DNA of 5,353 nt, from NCBI GenBank assembly GCA_947302185.1, contig CAMYVI010000186.1, positions 1-5,353 on the forward strand, written 5' to 3'. A program made the translations under genes and the position numbers. Below are positions 1 to 5,353 of the stretch, piece by piece. Under the pieces are notes generated by a model. The model was not told where the DNA came from. It was given only the letters and a program-made list of their open reading frames with translations, and did no database searches. Numbering within the stretch: position 1 is the stretch's first letter; each line of letters begins with the position of its first letter. The stretch comes from an uncultured Lachnospiraceae bacterium (GTDB lineage: Bacteria > Bacillota_A > Clostridia > Lachnospirales > Lachnospiraceae).

Positions 1-129
1 GGCGGACTTTCGGAAATTGAACGCACCGGCAGCTCATATGCAAAGTATCTTGAAGAGAATGGTCTCTCGGATCTCATGCCTGACGCAACACACATTGTGT
101 GGGCAACCGGGGGCGGACTGATGCCCTGA
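1..129 (+). CDS. dsdA: D-serine ammonia-lyase, C-terminal 42 residues (5' end outside window)
   Basis: Seen: the plus-strand frame is open from base 1 to a TGA at 127-129. It includes YAKYLEENGLSDLMPDATHI followed by VWATGGGLMP. Known: D-serine dehydratases are PLP enzymes of fold type II that convert D-serine to pyruvate and ammonia in the cytosol. They characteristically end in a THLVWATGGGMVPEEEM-type segment, and the match to it is close. Odd: the family normally continues about a dozen residues after the Pro (EEEM...YL...), but here the stop follows that Pro directly. Deleting one C before the TGA would add a Glu, but the sequence after it no longer resembles the family. The PLP lysine and glycine loop lie upstream of the window, so activity cannot be judged. 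No obvious terminator follows. The family assignment is fairly sure; whether the enzyme is intact is not. Confidence 0.85.
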   Translation, partial: GGLSEIERTGSSYAKYLEENGLSDLMPDATHIVWATGGGLMP

Positions 130-493
130 ATGTAAAACATTCTTATGGGAACAGACCACGCCGTCGCCGCATAGATTTTTGAAGCACCCTGATATTAATA
201 TCGCACCCCGATGTTTTAGGACTCGGACAGGTCACAGTTGAATCTCTTCCCTTCCGTGAACGTGTACAGACTGTGGTTGTCCGGGTCCCTCTCTACGTTC
301 CCGGACCCGTCTTTTGCCAGCGCACTCATCTTCCATGCGCATAACCTCGAAGCACGGATCCCTTTTCGGTGCACAGTCTGTGTGCATATCTTCTGCATCC
401 GCGCTTCTTCCACAGGTGCAGGCGCATCTTCCGTTTCTCCCCCTCCCATTAAAATTTCAACTGAAAATAAAGAGCTAAATGAACCTCGGTAAC
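130..493. other. Intergenic region without a convincing intact gene
   Basis: These bases separate the dsdA stop from the AT-rich upstream region of the secreted-protein gene. Positions 130-215 hold no open frame of note and no clear hairpin-plus-T-tract terminator for dsdA. A perfect 12-base palindrome, GATATTAATATC, lies at 191-202; its role is unknown and it could be chance in AT-rich DNA. Positions 216-449 carry a coding-like minus-strand remnant, listed separately. Positions 450-493 hold nothing I can name. Confidence 0.6.
216..449 (-). pseudogene. Unidentified coding-like remnant, 77 codons
   Basis: I do not recognise this gene. Read on the minus strand from an ATG at 449-447 to a TAA at 218-216, it gives an acidic, Pro/Ala-containing start (GGGETEDAPAPVEEARM). 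A basic middle with two Cys follows, and the end includes NVERDPDNHSLYTFTEGKRF. The third codon positions are G/C-rich like the real genes here, unlike the AT-rich DNA just upstream, which suggests a true protein end. Against an intact gene: there is no Shine-Dalgarno sequence at a useful distance from the ATG, the frame above it runs into AT-rich DNA, and a second minus-strand frame is also open over the same bases. That pattern fits a frameshifted leftover of a longer gene. A chance open frame remains possible. Confidence 0.25.
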
Positions 494-510
494 AAAAAAA
501 ATCAAAAAAA
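494..510. promoter_or_regulatory. Two phased A-tracts (possible UP element or bent DNA)
   Basis: An A8 run (494-501) and an A7 run (504-510) start 10 bases apart, which is about one helical turn, and are followed by TTTAAAA. Phased A-tracts are known to bend DNA and can act as UP elements for RNA polymerase. They lie about 120 bases upstream of the secreted-protein start codon, next to the repeats at 530-598. The promoter role is inferred; I could not assign convincing -35 and -10 boxes. Confidence 0.35.
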
Positions 511-529
511 TTTAAAATCAGCTGATATT

Positions 530-550
530 TGCAAAGATTATGCAAAGATT
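530..550. repeat. Tandem direct repeat TGCAAAGATT, 11-base period
   Basis: TGCAAAGATT occurs at 530-539 and again, identically, at 541-550, separated by a single A. The 11-base period puts both copies on the same face of the helix. Direct repeats of this period are typical binding sites for OmpR/PhoB-type response regulators. Its place about 80 bases before the start codon at 630 makes an activator site plausible. No regulator gene is in the window, so the role is inference only. Confidence 0.45.
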
Positions 551-570
551 GGCAGTTTAGACTGTACTTG

Positions 571-598
571 TCACATGAACAGAGAGCAATACATGTGA
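571..598. promoter_or_regulatory. Inverted repeat TCACATG-N14-CATGTGA (possible operator)
   Basis: TCACATG at 571-577 and CATGTGA at 592-598 are perfect 7-base inverted arms. Their centres lie 21 bases apart, about two helical turns. It sits between the direct repeat and the ribosome-binding site of the secreted-protein gene, in a promoter or leader position. It could bind a dimeric regulator or form a hairpin with a 14-base loop in the 5' leader. There is no T-tract after it, so it is not an attenuator-type terminator. Confidence 0.4.
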
Positions 599-618
599 AA
601 GCAATTTAGTACACGAAA

Positions 619-624
619 AGAGGT
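619..624 (+). promoter_or_regulatory. Ribosome-binding site AGAGGT, decides start at 630
   Basis: AGAGGT lies 5 bases before the ATG at 630-632. This spacing favours that ATG over the in-frame ATG at 639 (residue 4, about 14 bases away). The ATG at 625 is out of frame and overlaps the site's edge. Confidence 0.7.
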
Positions 625-629
625 ATGTT

Positions 630-3600
630 ATGATTGAAATGAAGAAGGCAATAAAACGGGCATGCGCGGTTTTACTGGCCGCCATAATGTTCCTGACGAT
701 GGTTAATTTTGATTTTCTGAAAGTATTCGCTGACGAAGAAGGCAAAGTAACATCAGTACTGATGACGTATAACGACACGCAGTATGATGTGTTTAATGAT
801 TTGCTTGAGGTCTCGACTGATTATGATGAGTCGCTTGCGGTTGACTTCAGCATTTCCGGCGATCCGGAAAATGTTGCCTCAGTCGAATTCTATGCCGAGA
901 CCGAAGACGGGACCCAAAAGAAGCTGTGGAGCGATGATAAGGGTCAGACGCATGCGGAGCTCGAATTGCAGGACCTCATCCCTGACGGCGGAATCCGCAT
1001 GATCGTAAATGAAAAAATCGATGGGTCAGTAACAAAGACTGACGATATCATGCTTGGGGTTGAAGTTGCAGAGGGAAAGAACCATGAGAGGTATACTACA
1101 GAAATACCTTATGGTCCGGACCAGGAGGTCGATATCGATATGAGTGGTCTCATGCCGGGGATGAATACGAAAATGTTCCCTGATAAAATTCCGGTGGAGT
1201 ACAGGAAGTTTCCCGACGGAAGAAGTGTGATCGGCCTTGGAATGAATGCGGATAATGAGGATTTCTGGGATGCAGCAAAAAACGGTGAGTTTCATAAGTA
1301 TTCCATCGAAGAACTCAAGGATCTGTATACCAGAACTTATGCACCCATGCCGGAAGTAAGTCTCGAGCTTCGCTGGGTAATAGTAGGCTATGCAGTCTGC
1401 AACGATGATGACCCGGATAGTATGACCGGAGTGATTCAGAGTTATACGGGAGCCACAGCCTCTATGACACAAGCGGTGGATTCGCTCAGATTCGGTATTA
1501 CAATTACTGCAGATGCAGGAACGGATGAAGTTTTCGTGATGAAGCCGGATGATGATCCGACCACGACTTCGAAAGATGAGTTTCTGGCAGAATTGGATCT
1601 GAATTCAGCGACTGGAGCAGAAATATTCGCCGGCATCGGATGGCCATGCTGCAATGCCTGTGTATACGGCGGAGCTACACTGACCTCAGAAGGGAATGTC
1701 TATCCCAGAGGAGAACTTGATAAACAATATATTGACGGAAGTGTCTCGTTCAAAGTGAAATTCCTCGGATATACGGTATATGAATATAAATTCCTCGATG
1801 GTCATAAGGATCTGTATCCGAAAACATTAGAAGACGGAACTGTAGTCTACAGGACCGATCTGGATCTGTGCAAAGAAAATGAGGACGCAGTGAAGGAGCT
1901 TCTTGCGAAAGGCTACGGAAACTCACAATACGTTCCTGTCGAACCGGAAGGGGAACAGGTCTGGCTCGGAGGAAGTGATCTTTCAGTTCCTGACAAAGCT
2001 GACAGCAACGAAGCCGGTGACAGCCCAAGTGCGAAGAAGATTGCGTCAAATGTCTACCCCGAATCAGGGATACAGGTAGCGAAAATGGATGTTGATAACA
2101 ACGCCATGGTAGCTTTTATATCGAACAATAATGATAGAACATCCGGTAATAAGGGAGAACTCTCCTGGATGGTCTATGATAATGATGAGAAAACGATAAC
2201 GGAACCGGTCCCGGTAGCTACTGACATCGACAGAGACAGAAAAGAAGACACGGGAGCCGACTTTGATCCCATTTTGAGAAGAAACATGTTCAACCACAAA
2301 ATCTACGCAGCCTGGAAGCGGGACCGTGACGACGCCGCAGCAAACAGGACACTTACAAATGCCGCTCAGGATTTCAGGCTGTGCTTCGCCGAGTACGATG
2401 AATACGAAAATGAGTGGAGTAATGCAACAGTACTCATGGATGATCCCGATACAGTGATCGGAGGAGTCGCGATGGGTATGACCCACCCGGATTCCTGTGA
2501 AACTTCCGGATCGGATAATGGTAAAGGAGATAACGCCTACGAGCTCCTGCCGTCAGTCTACGTATACACCAATCCCGCCGAAGACCCCGCCGGTCTGGAT
2601 CCGGAGTCGGTCCACGAGCTGCTGGTATTCCGGGAAGACAATAGCGGTTCTTTTAAAAAGGAATCTCTTGGCTCTGTGACGGGCTGTATCACATCGTTTG
2701 ACGGAGGATACTACAACTTTGATGAAATGTATTCGAAATATGGACAGGCACTTGCGTACACAGTCGAAGACAGCAACGGACAGAGCAATCTGACTGTAAT
2801 GAACACAGACGGAGACTTTGACCCGGTTACTTTCGAAAATGCGAAAAACTGCATGTTTGTCGAAGGGTACAAAGGGGCTATGGATGAACTGGTTCTGTGC
2901 TTCACCAAAGATGGCGCACTGTACACTTCCCGTTATAACGGGGACTCTGAAAAGCAGTACCCGACGGATGAAAATGACTCGATGCCGGAAGTTCCTTACA
3001 AAGTTATAGGAAATATCGATAACGGATCGGCGATTTTAGGATATCTCACTTCAAACGGCGGATCGCAGAATGTCAGGGGATTCATGAGGAGCTCTGACGG
3101 CGCACAATGGTACAATACACAGCTGACGAATATGGACGAGAACGCGAATGTCAGTTATTATGGCGGCGCCTTCTTCGATAATGATGAGCCGATGCTGATC
3201 TACACAGTACAGAATTACGATGAACAGGACGGCAATGGAGAGTCCGGCTTCGTAGATGGCTCTGCAGATATGTATATTCAGGTAGGGGAAGTCAATACAC
3301 ATGTCTCGATCGAGTCGGCAGATGTCACAAATCTGGAAGATCTGGGAGCTGACGACACGGATGCATCGGTGAGCATGCTCGTATGGAACAATGGCCTGCA
3401 GCCGGTAAACAAAGTCACGGCATATGCAAAGAAGCCGGATGATACAGAGTATACAGAAGCGGGTGAATTCACATTTGAAGGGGATGATACTTTGTTACCG
3501 GGAGAAGAACGGGTTATCACCTTCGATGTAGACGGTGATTTCAGTGAACCTGCAACGTATACGGTAAGTGCAGTGGGAAGCTCCGATACGTACGAAAGAA

Positions 3601-4130
3601 CCGACATTCAGACCAGTGCGGTTTTGGATGTCCCGGCAGGAAGAGTCAGACTGACAAGTGCGGATTACACATACAGAAACGTTGATCACGATACCTGTGA
3701 GGTGACTGCGGTATCGAAGGGACCGGGAAAGAAATCGGGATCTTTAGTCGTATATAATGCTGACACAGAAGAAGTCTACGAGGAACTTCCGTTCCAGGAT
3801 CTGGAGCCCGGAGCTACGGTAAACTTTGAGATCACGAACCCGGATGGCTATATGAGCGATGCTTACCCGAACATGAGGGTAAAAATTCTCATGGACGGCG
3901 AGACACTGAATGATGCACAGCCCCAGGTAGATGATCTGGCGGTTCGCACCGTACCTTCATGGTACATAGATCCGAATCACGTCAAACCGGATCCGGAATC
4001 AACGGTGCAGACAGGGACAGAAGCGACCGATCCCGCGACGACCGATCCCGCAGCAGCCGGTCCGGCAGCGACCGATTCGCCAGGAACCGATTCGGTTGCT
4101 ACAAATCCGGCAGCGGCAAAATCGATATGA
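630..4130 (+). CDS. Large secreted multidomain protein, 1166 aa, propeller-like and CARDB/Ig-like, family unknown
   Basis: I do not recognise the family, so no function is assigned. Seen: a signal peptide, with basic MIEMKKAIKR, a hydrophobic core at residues 11-27 and a likely cut after VFA at 34. Residues 38-147 look like a beta-sandwich. Residues 150-395 hold a Cys cluster (CCNAC, 340-344, with another Cys at 257) and the strand motif VKFLGYTVYEYKFLDG at 376-391. Residues 395-475 are a linker rich in Asp, Glu, Ser and Pro. Residues 477-870 repeat strand motifs such as VAFIS (494), IYAAWK (558), LAYTV (708), LVLCF (754) and LIYTV (856), suggesting a beta-propeller. Two CARDB/Ig-like domains follow at about 893-1000 and 1003-1108, with LLPGEE (955) and LEPGAT (1058) turns. 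The tail, 1132-1166, is seven pentapeptides. The whole protein is strongly acidic, as exported proteins often are. No LPXTG motif, membrane anchor, dockerin or SLH domain is visible. It is monocistronic, with its own terminator. Export is well supported; an adhesion, glycan-binding or matrix role is only a guess. Confidence 0.9.
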   Translation: MIEMKKAIKRACAVLLAAIMFLTMVNFDFLKVFADEEGKVTSVLMTYNDTQYDVFNDLLEVSTDYDESLAVDFSISGDPENVASVEFYAETEDGTQKKLWSDDKGQTHAELELQDLIPDGGIRMIVNEKIDGSVTKTDDIMLGVEVAEGKNHERYTTEIPYGPDQEVDIDMSGLMPGMNTKMFPDKIPVEYRKFPDGRSVIGLGMNADNEDFWDAAKNGEFHKYSIEELKDLYTRTYAPMPEVSLELRWVIVGYAVCNDDDPDSMTGVIQSYTGATASMTQAVDSLRFGITITADAGTDEVFVMKPDDDPTTTSKDEFLAELDLNSATGAEIFAGIGWPCCNACVYGGATLTSEGNVYPRGELDKQYIDGSVSFKVKFLGYTVYEYKFLDGHKDLYPKTLEDGTVVYRTDLDLCKENEDAVKELLAKGYGNSQYVPVEPEGEQVWLGGSDLSVPDKADSNEAGDSPSAKKIASNVYPESGIQVAKMDVDNNAMVAFISNNNDRTSGNKGELSWMVYDNDEKTITEPVPVATDIDRDRKEDTGADFDPILRRNMFNHKIYAAWKRDRDDAAANRTLTNAAQDFRLCFAEYDEYENEWSNATVLMDDPDTVIGGVAMGMTHPDSCETSGSDNGKGDNAYELLPSVYVYTNPAEDPAGLDPESVHELLVFREDNSGSFKKESLGSVTGCITSFDGGYYNFDEMYSKYGQALAYTVEDSNGQSNLTVMNTDGDFDPVTFENAKNCMFVEGYKGAMDELVLCFTKDGALYTSRYNGDSEKQYPTDENDSMPEVPYKVIGNIDNGSAILGYLTSNGGSQNVRGFMRSSDGAQWYNTQLTNMDENANVSYYGGAFFDNDEPMLIYTVQNYDEQDGNGESGFVDGSADMYIQVGEVNTHVSIESADVTNLEDLGADDTDASVSMLVWNNGLQPVNKVTAYAKKPDDTEYTEAGEFTFEGDDTLLPGEERVITFDVDGDFSEPATYTVSAVGSSDTYERTDIQTSAVLDVPAGRVRLTSADYTYRNVDHDTCEVTAVSKGPGKKSGSLVVYNADTEEVYEELPFQDLEPGATVNFEITNPDGYMSDAYPNMRVKILMDGETLNDAQPQVDDLAVRTVPSWYIDPNHVKPDPESTVQTGTEATDPATTDPAAAGPAATDSPGTDSVATNPAAAKSI
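4023..4127 (+). repeat. 15-base-period repeat encoding seven pentapeptides
   Basis: The last 35 codons before the stop divide exactly into seven units of five: ATDPA, TTDPA, AAGPA, ATDSP, GTDSV, ATNPA, AAKSI. The DNA copies (gcgaccgatcccgcg type) are closest at the first two units and decay towards the end. Thr/Asp/Pro/Ala linkers of this kind are usual spacers between an exported domain and a wall anchor, but here the protein simply ends. The repetition makes copy-number change by slippage likely. Confidence 0.75.
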
Positions 4131-4176
4131 CGGATTCAATATTGCCTGATACGGCATTGATGACAAAATGAAACAG

Positions 4177-4221
4177 AACCTGCTGTGAAGGAGATTCATA
4201 CCCTTTCACAGCAGGTTTTTT
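4177..4221 (+). terminator. Strong intrinsic terminator of the secreted-protein gene
   Basis: AACCTGCTGTGAA (4177-4189) pairs perfectly with TTCACAGCAGGTT (4205-4217), and the stem can be extended by one G-U and one G-C pair. The loop is about 11-15 bases, and six T run from 4216 to 4221. It lies 47 bases after the stop at 4130. On the opposite strand the same hairpin is followed by TTCTGTTTCATTTT, so it may also end leftward transcripts, more weakly. Confidence 0.9.
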
Positions 4222-4249
4222 ATGCAAGTCAAATACAGCACTGTTCCGA

Positions 4250-4272
4250 ATCCCTATATGTCCATTAGGGAT
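4250..4272. repeat. Inverted repeat ATCCCTA-N9-TAGGGAT
   Basis: Perfect 7-base arms at 4250-4256 and 4266-4272 flank a 9-base loop. There is no following T-tract, so it is not a terminator. It could be an operator or a stem in a leftward transcript. The basis is the sequence alone. Confidence 0.4.
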
Positions 4273-4306
4273 AAACTCATATGATTACACAGCCGCAATA
4301 GTAATT

Positions 4307-4315
4307 ATTATACCA
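4307..4315 (-). promoter_or_regulatory. Possible extended -10 promoter element, leftward
   Basis: On the minus strand the bases read TGGTATAAT, a full match to the extended -10 consensus TGnTATAAT. The -35 position is poor (ACTAAA at 17-base spacing), which extended -10 promoters tolerate. A start near 4300 would give a short leftward RNA crossing the 4250-4272 hairpin and meeting the 4177-4221 hairpin. In AT-rich DNA such a match can arise by chance. Confidence 0.3.
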
Positions 4316-4404
4316 ATAGACATCTTATTTTTAGTCGTCATAGTTGACTATCCAACCTCTACGATCACAGATTAAGAAAACATAGTCTTTCACAAACTAT
4401 CGGA

Positions 4405-5129
4405 TTATTTCACAAAATGTGAGCGGCGTCTGCAGATTATTTCCCGGACAGTCATAATTATCGCAGCAAAAGCCAGAGACACTGCCAGAATCAGCAAACT
4501 GCCCGCTATGCTGTGATCTGATCCTATCAGATTTTTACAAACCATTATGACCTGAAAATGCAACAGATAGATATATATACTCAGTTTTCCGCGTTTTGCC
4601 CATAATGTGCATCCGTGCAAATTCAACCACCGACTGATCGGTCCGAAATTGCTATCGCCGTTAAGCAGAATAAAGGCGTACGGAATCAGCCAGAATACCA
4701 TATCGGAGTCGGGAATGATCCCCTTCGGGAAGACAAATAGCAAAACCGCCGCAATCCATGGAAAGATATTCGTAATCCAAAGGAAAGCCTTTCCTCCTTT
4801 CAGATTGGAAGGTCTTTATAGAAACCGAGTTCTTTCATTAGTATCCGAAAACTGAAAGCAGCCCTTTTCAACTGTGCGAATGACAAACATTATTACCAGA
4901 GCAAAAAAGTACAGACCATAAATCTTTTTTGCTTTATTCCAGCTATAGACGACAGTGTCACATGCATCTACGGCAATACGGGATATTTTTTCGGAAGATA
5001 CTTCAAGCATAGTGTAATAACCTGTCACCATAAAGAAAAATTCCACGGCAACGAAAGCCAGCTCCGTTATGCCGTTATCATGATAAAGTATCTGCCGAAT
5101 ATGATACAAAACAGTGGGGGATTATTCAT
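4405..5129 (-). pseudogene. Decayed acyltransferase-3 (OafA-like) membrane protein
   Basis: Known: acyltransferase-3 proteins are membrane O-acyltransferases, usually about 330-400 residues with around ten helices, that modify surface glycans. Seen: the N-terminal part (5109-4819) has LYHIRQILYH with the conserved His region, then VAVEFFFMVTGYYTM, then WNKAKKIYGLYFFALVIMFV. The C-terminal part (to the stop at 4407-4405) has GKLSIYIYLLHFQVI, the typical late-helix signature, and ends in basic residues. Both parts are in one frame, separated by an in-frame TAA at 4818-4816. Other damage: a TAA at 5123-5121 also lies upstream of the N-terminal part, and the plausible ATG (5129-5127) is in a different frame. 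Only about 235 codons remain, so 100 or more residues of central helices seem missing. Stop codon readthrough would not restore a full enzyme. The family call is good and inactivation very likely. Confidence 0.8.
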
Positions 5130-5240
5130 CCTTTCGAATGATTACTATTTTAGCGTGCCTTAGGTACTTTTTTCGTTGATCCTTTCCAGATGCACGCCAA
5201 AATGAGCTAAGGGGCTGTGAAAGAGAATCCTGTCGCATCC
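5130..5240. other. Short intergenic region, no gene seen
   Basis: These 111 bases lie between the MATE stop and the start area of the acyltransferase pseudogene, both on the minus strand. No clear terminator for the MATE gene is visible. GCTGTGAAAGAGAATC at 5214-5229 matches one arm of the 4177-4221 terminator and its loop at 14 of 16 bases, but the pairing arm is absent. A plus-strand GTGCCTTAGGTAC before six T (5155-5173) has too small a loop to be a convincing terminator. Confidence 0.4.
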
Positions 5241-5353
5241 TCACACCGTAATATCCCTGATCCATATTCCTTTGTTCACGAGCACTGCCCCGAGAACCAC
5301 CTTGACCAGCTCGACCGAAGCGACCATCGCATACATCGGAAGGATCGGAACAT
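5241..5353 (-). CDS. MATE-family efflux transporter, C-terminal 36 residues (5' end outside window)
   Basis: Seen: the minus-strand frame is open from the window edge to a TGA at 5243-5241. It reads VPILPMYAMVASVELVKVVL, then GAVLVNKGIWIRDITV. Known: MATE transporters are 12-helix inner-membrane antiporters, driven by Na+ or H+, that export drugs or metabolites. Clostridial members often end with a last helix of the type E-x-x-K-x-x-x-G followed by a short basic tail containing G-x-W-x-R-N/D. The match covers the final helix (about residues 5-25 of the fragment) and this tail, and the ending is of normal form. Substrate cannot be inferred. A related multi-helix exporter family is possible, given the short fragment. 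Confidence 0.65.
   Translation of the reverse strand, partial: VPILPMYAMVASVELVKVVLGAVLVNKGIWIRDITV

Larger units (their letters stand above)
4222..4404. other. AT-rich intergenic spacer between convergent genes
   Basis: This spacer lies between the terminator and the end of the acyltransferase pseudogene. It holds a 7-base inverted repeat (4250-4272) and a minus-strand extended -10 box (4307-4315), both listed separately. It also has a minus-strand 18-codon open frame at 4341-4285, MTTKNKMSIGIIITIAAV, which reads like the first residues of a membrane or exported protein. That frame has a stop where the hydrophobic stretch should continue and no good ribosome-binding site, so it is at most a fragment. 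Confidence 0.45.

Noticed and set aside
191..202. Perfect palindrome GATATTAATATC
   Set aside because: It is short and AT-rich with no gene start beside it, so chance is a sufficient explanation.
1026..1472. A 148-codon minus-strand open frame inside the secreted-protein gene
   Set aside because: It is antisense to well-supported coding sequence with no start signal. Its Cys/His/Ile-rich composition is typical of a shadow frame.
2064..2486. A 140-codon minus-strand open frame inside the secreted-protein gene
   Set aside because: It lies wholly within the long plus-strand gene, has no ribosome-binding site, and its composition is that of antisense translation.
3959..4171. An overlapping plus-strand frame ending in LPDTALMTK, which resembles an LPXTG-like sorting motif after the pentapeptide repeat
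   Set aside because: It is out of frame with the secreted protein, only four residues follow LPDTA, and there is no hydrophobic helix. The Arg/Ser-rich remainder is a shadow of the repeat.
5155..5173. GTGCCTTAGGTAC followed by six T on the plus strand, like a terminator
   Set aside because: The stem is five to six base pairs with a one to three base loop, and no plus-strand gene ends nearby.
1..5353. CRISPR array, tRNA or rRNA genes, insertion sequence ends, defence or toxin-antitoxin genes
   Set aside because: No regularly spaced repeats, transposase frames, cloverleaf sequences or small toxin/antitoxin gene pairs were visible on either strand.

Overview
The window looks like chromosomal DNA of a Gram-positive, Clostridia-type bacterium, possibly a Lachnospiraceae relative. 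This is an inference from three things: the protein-end sequences of the flanking genes, strong purine-rich ribosome-binding sites, and a large secreted protein with a Gram-positive type signal peptide. Codon use is of moderate G+C, with AT-rich intergenic DNA. No RNA gene, insertion sequence, CRISPR array or phage gene was seen.

Layout, left to right. (1) Positions 1-129 hold the last 42 residues of a D-serine ammonia-lyase (dsdA) on the plus strand, which stops slightly earlier than the family norm. (2) Positions 130-629 are about 500 bases with no convincing gene. They contain a coding-like but unidentified minus-strand remnant (216-449), then an AT-rich upstream region with phased A-tracts, an 11-bp-period direct repeat and a 7-bp inverted repeat. 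(3) Positions 630-4130 encode one 1166-residue secreted protein. It has a signal peptide, a beta-rich N-terminal half of unknown family, a central stretch with propeller-like strand motifs, two tandem CARDB/Ig-like domains, and a seven-copy pentapeptide tail with no recognisable surface anchor. (4) A strong intrinsic terminator lies at 4177-4221, followed by about 180 bases of AT-rich spacer that may carry a minus-strand small RNA. (5) Positions 4405-5129, minus strand, hold a decayed acyltransferase-3 (OafA-like) membrane protein. It is broken by an in-frame stop and a damaged N-terminus, and it appears to lack its middle. (6) Positions 5241-5353, minus strand, hold the last 36 residues of a MATE-family efflux transporter.

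The genes do not form an operon. The secreted protein gene stands alone between its own upstream region and its own terminator. It is flanked by a clipped dsdA end, an unidentified remnant and a pseudogene, so the locus looks like an accessory or decaying segment between two ordinary metabolic and transport genes. The most notable item is the large secreted protein, whose family I do not recognise. I see no clear evidence of a new multi-gene system.
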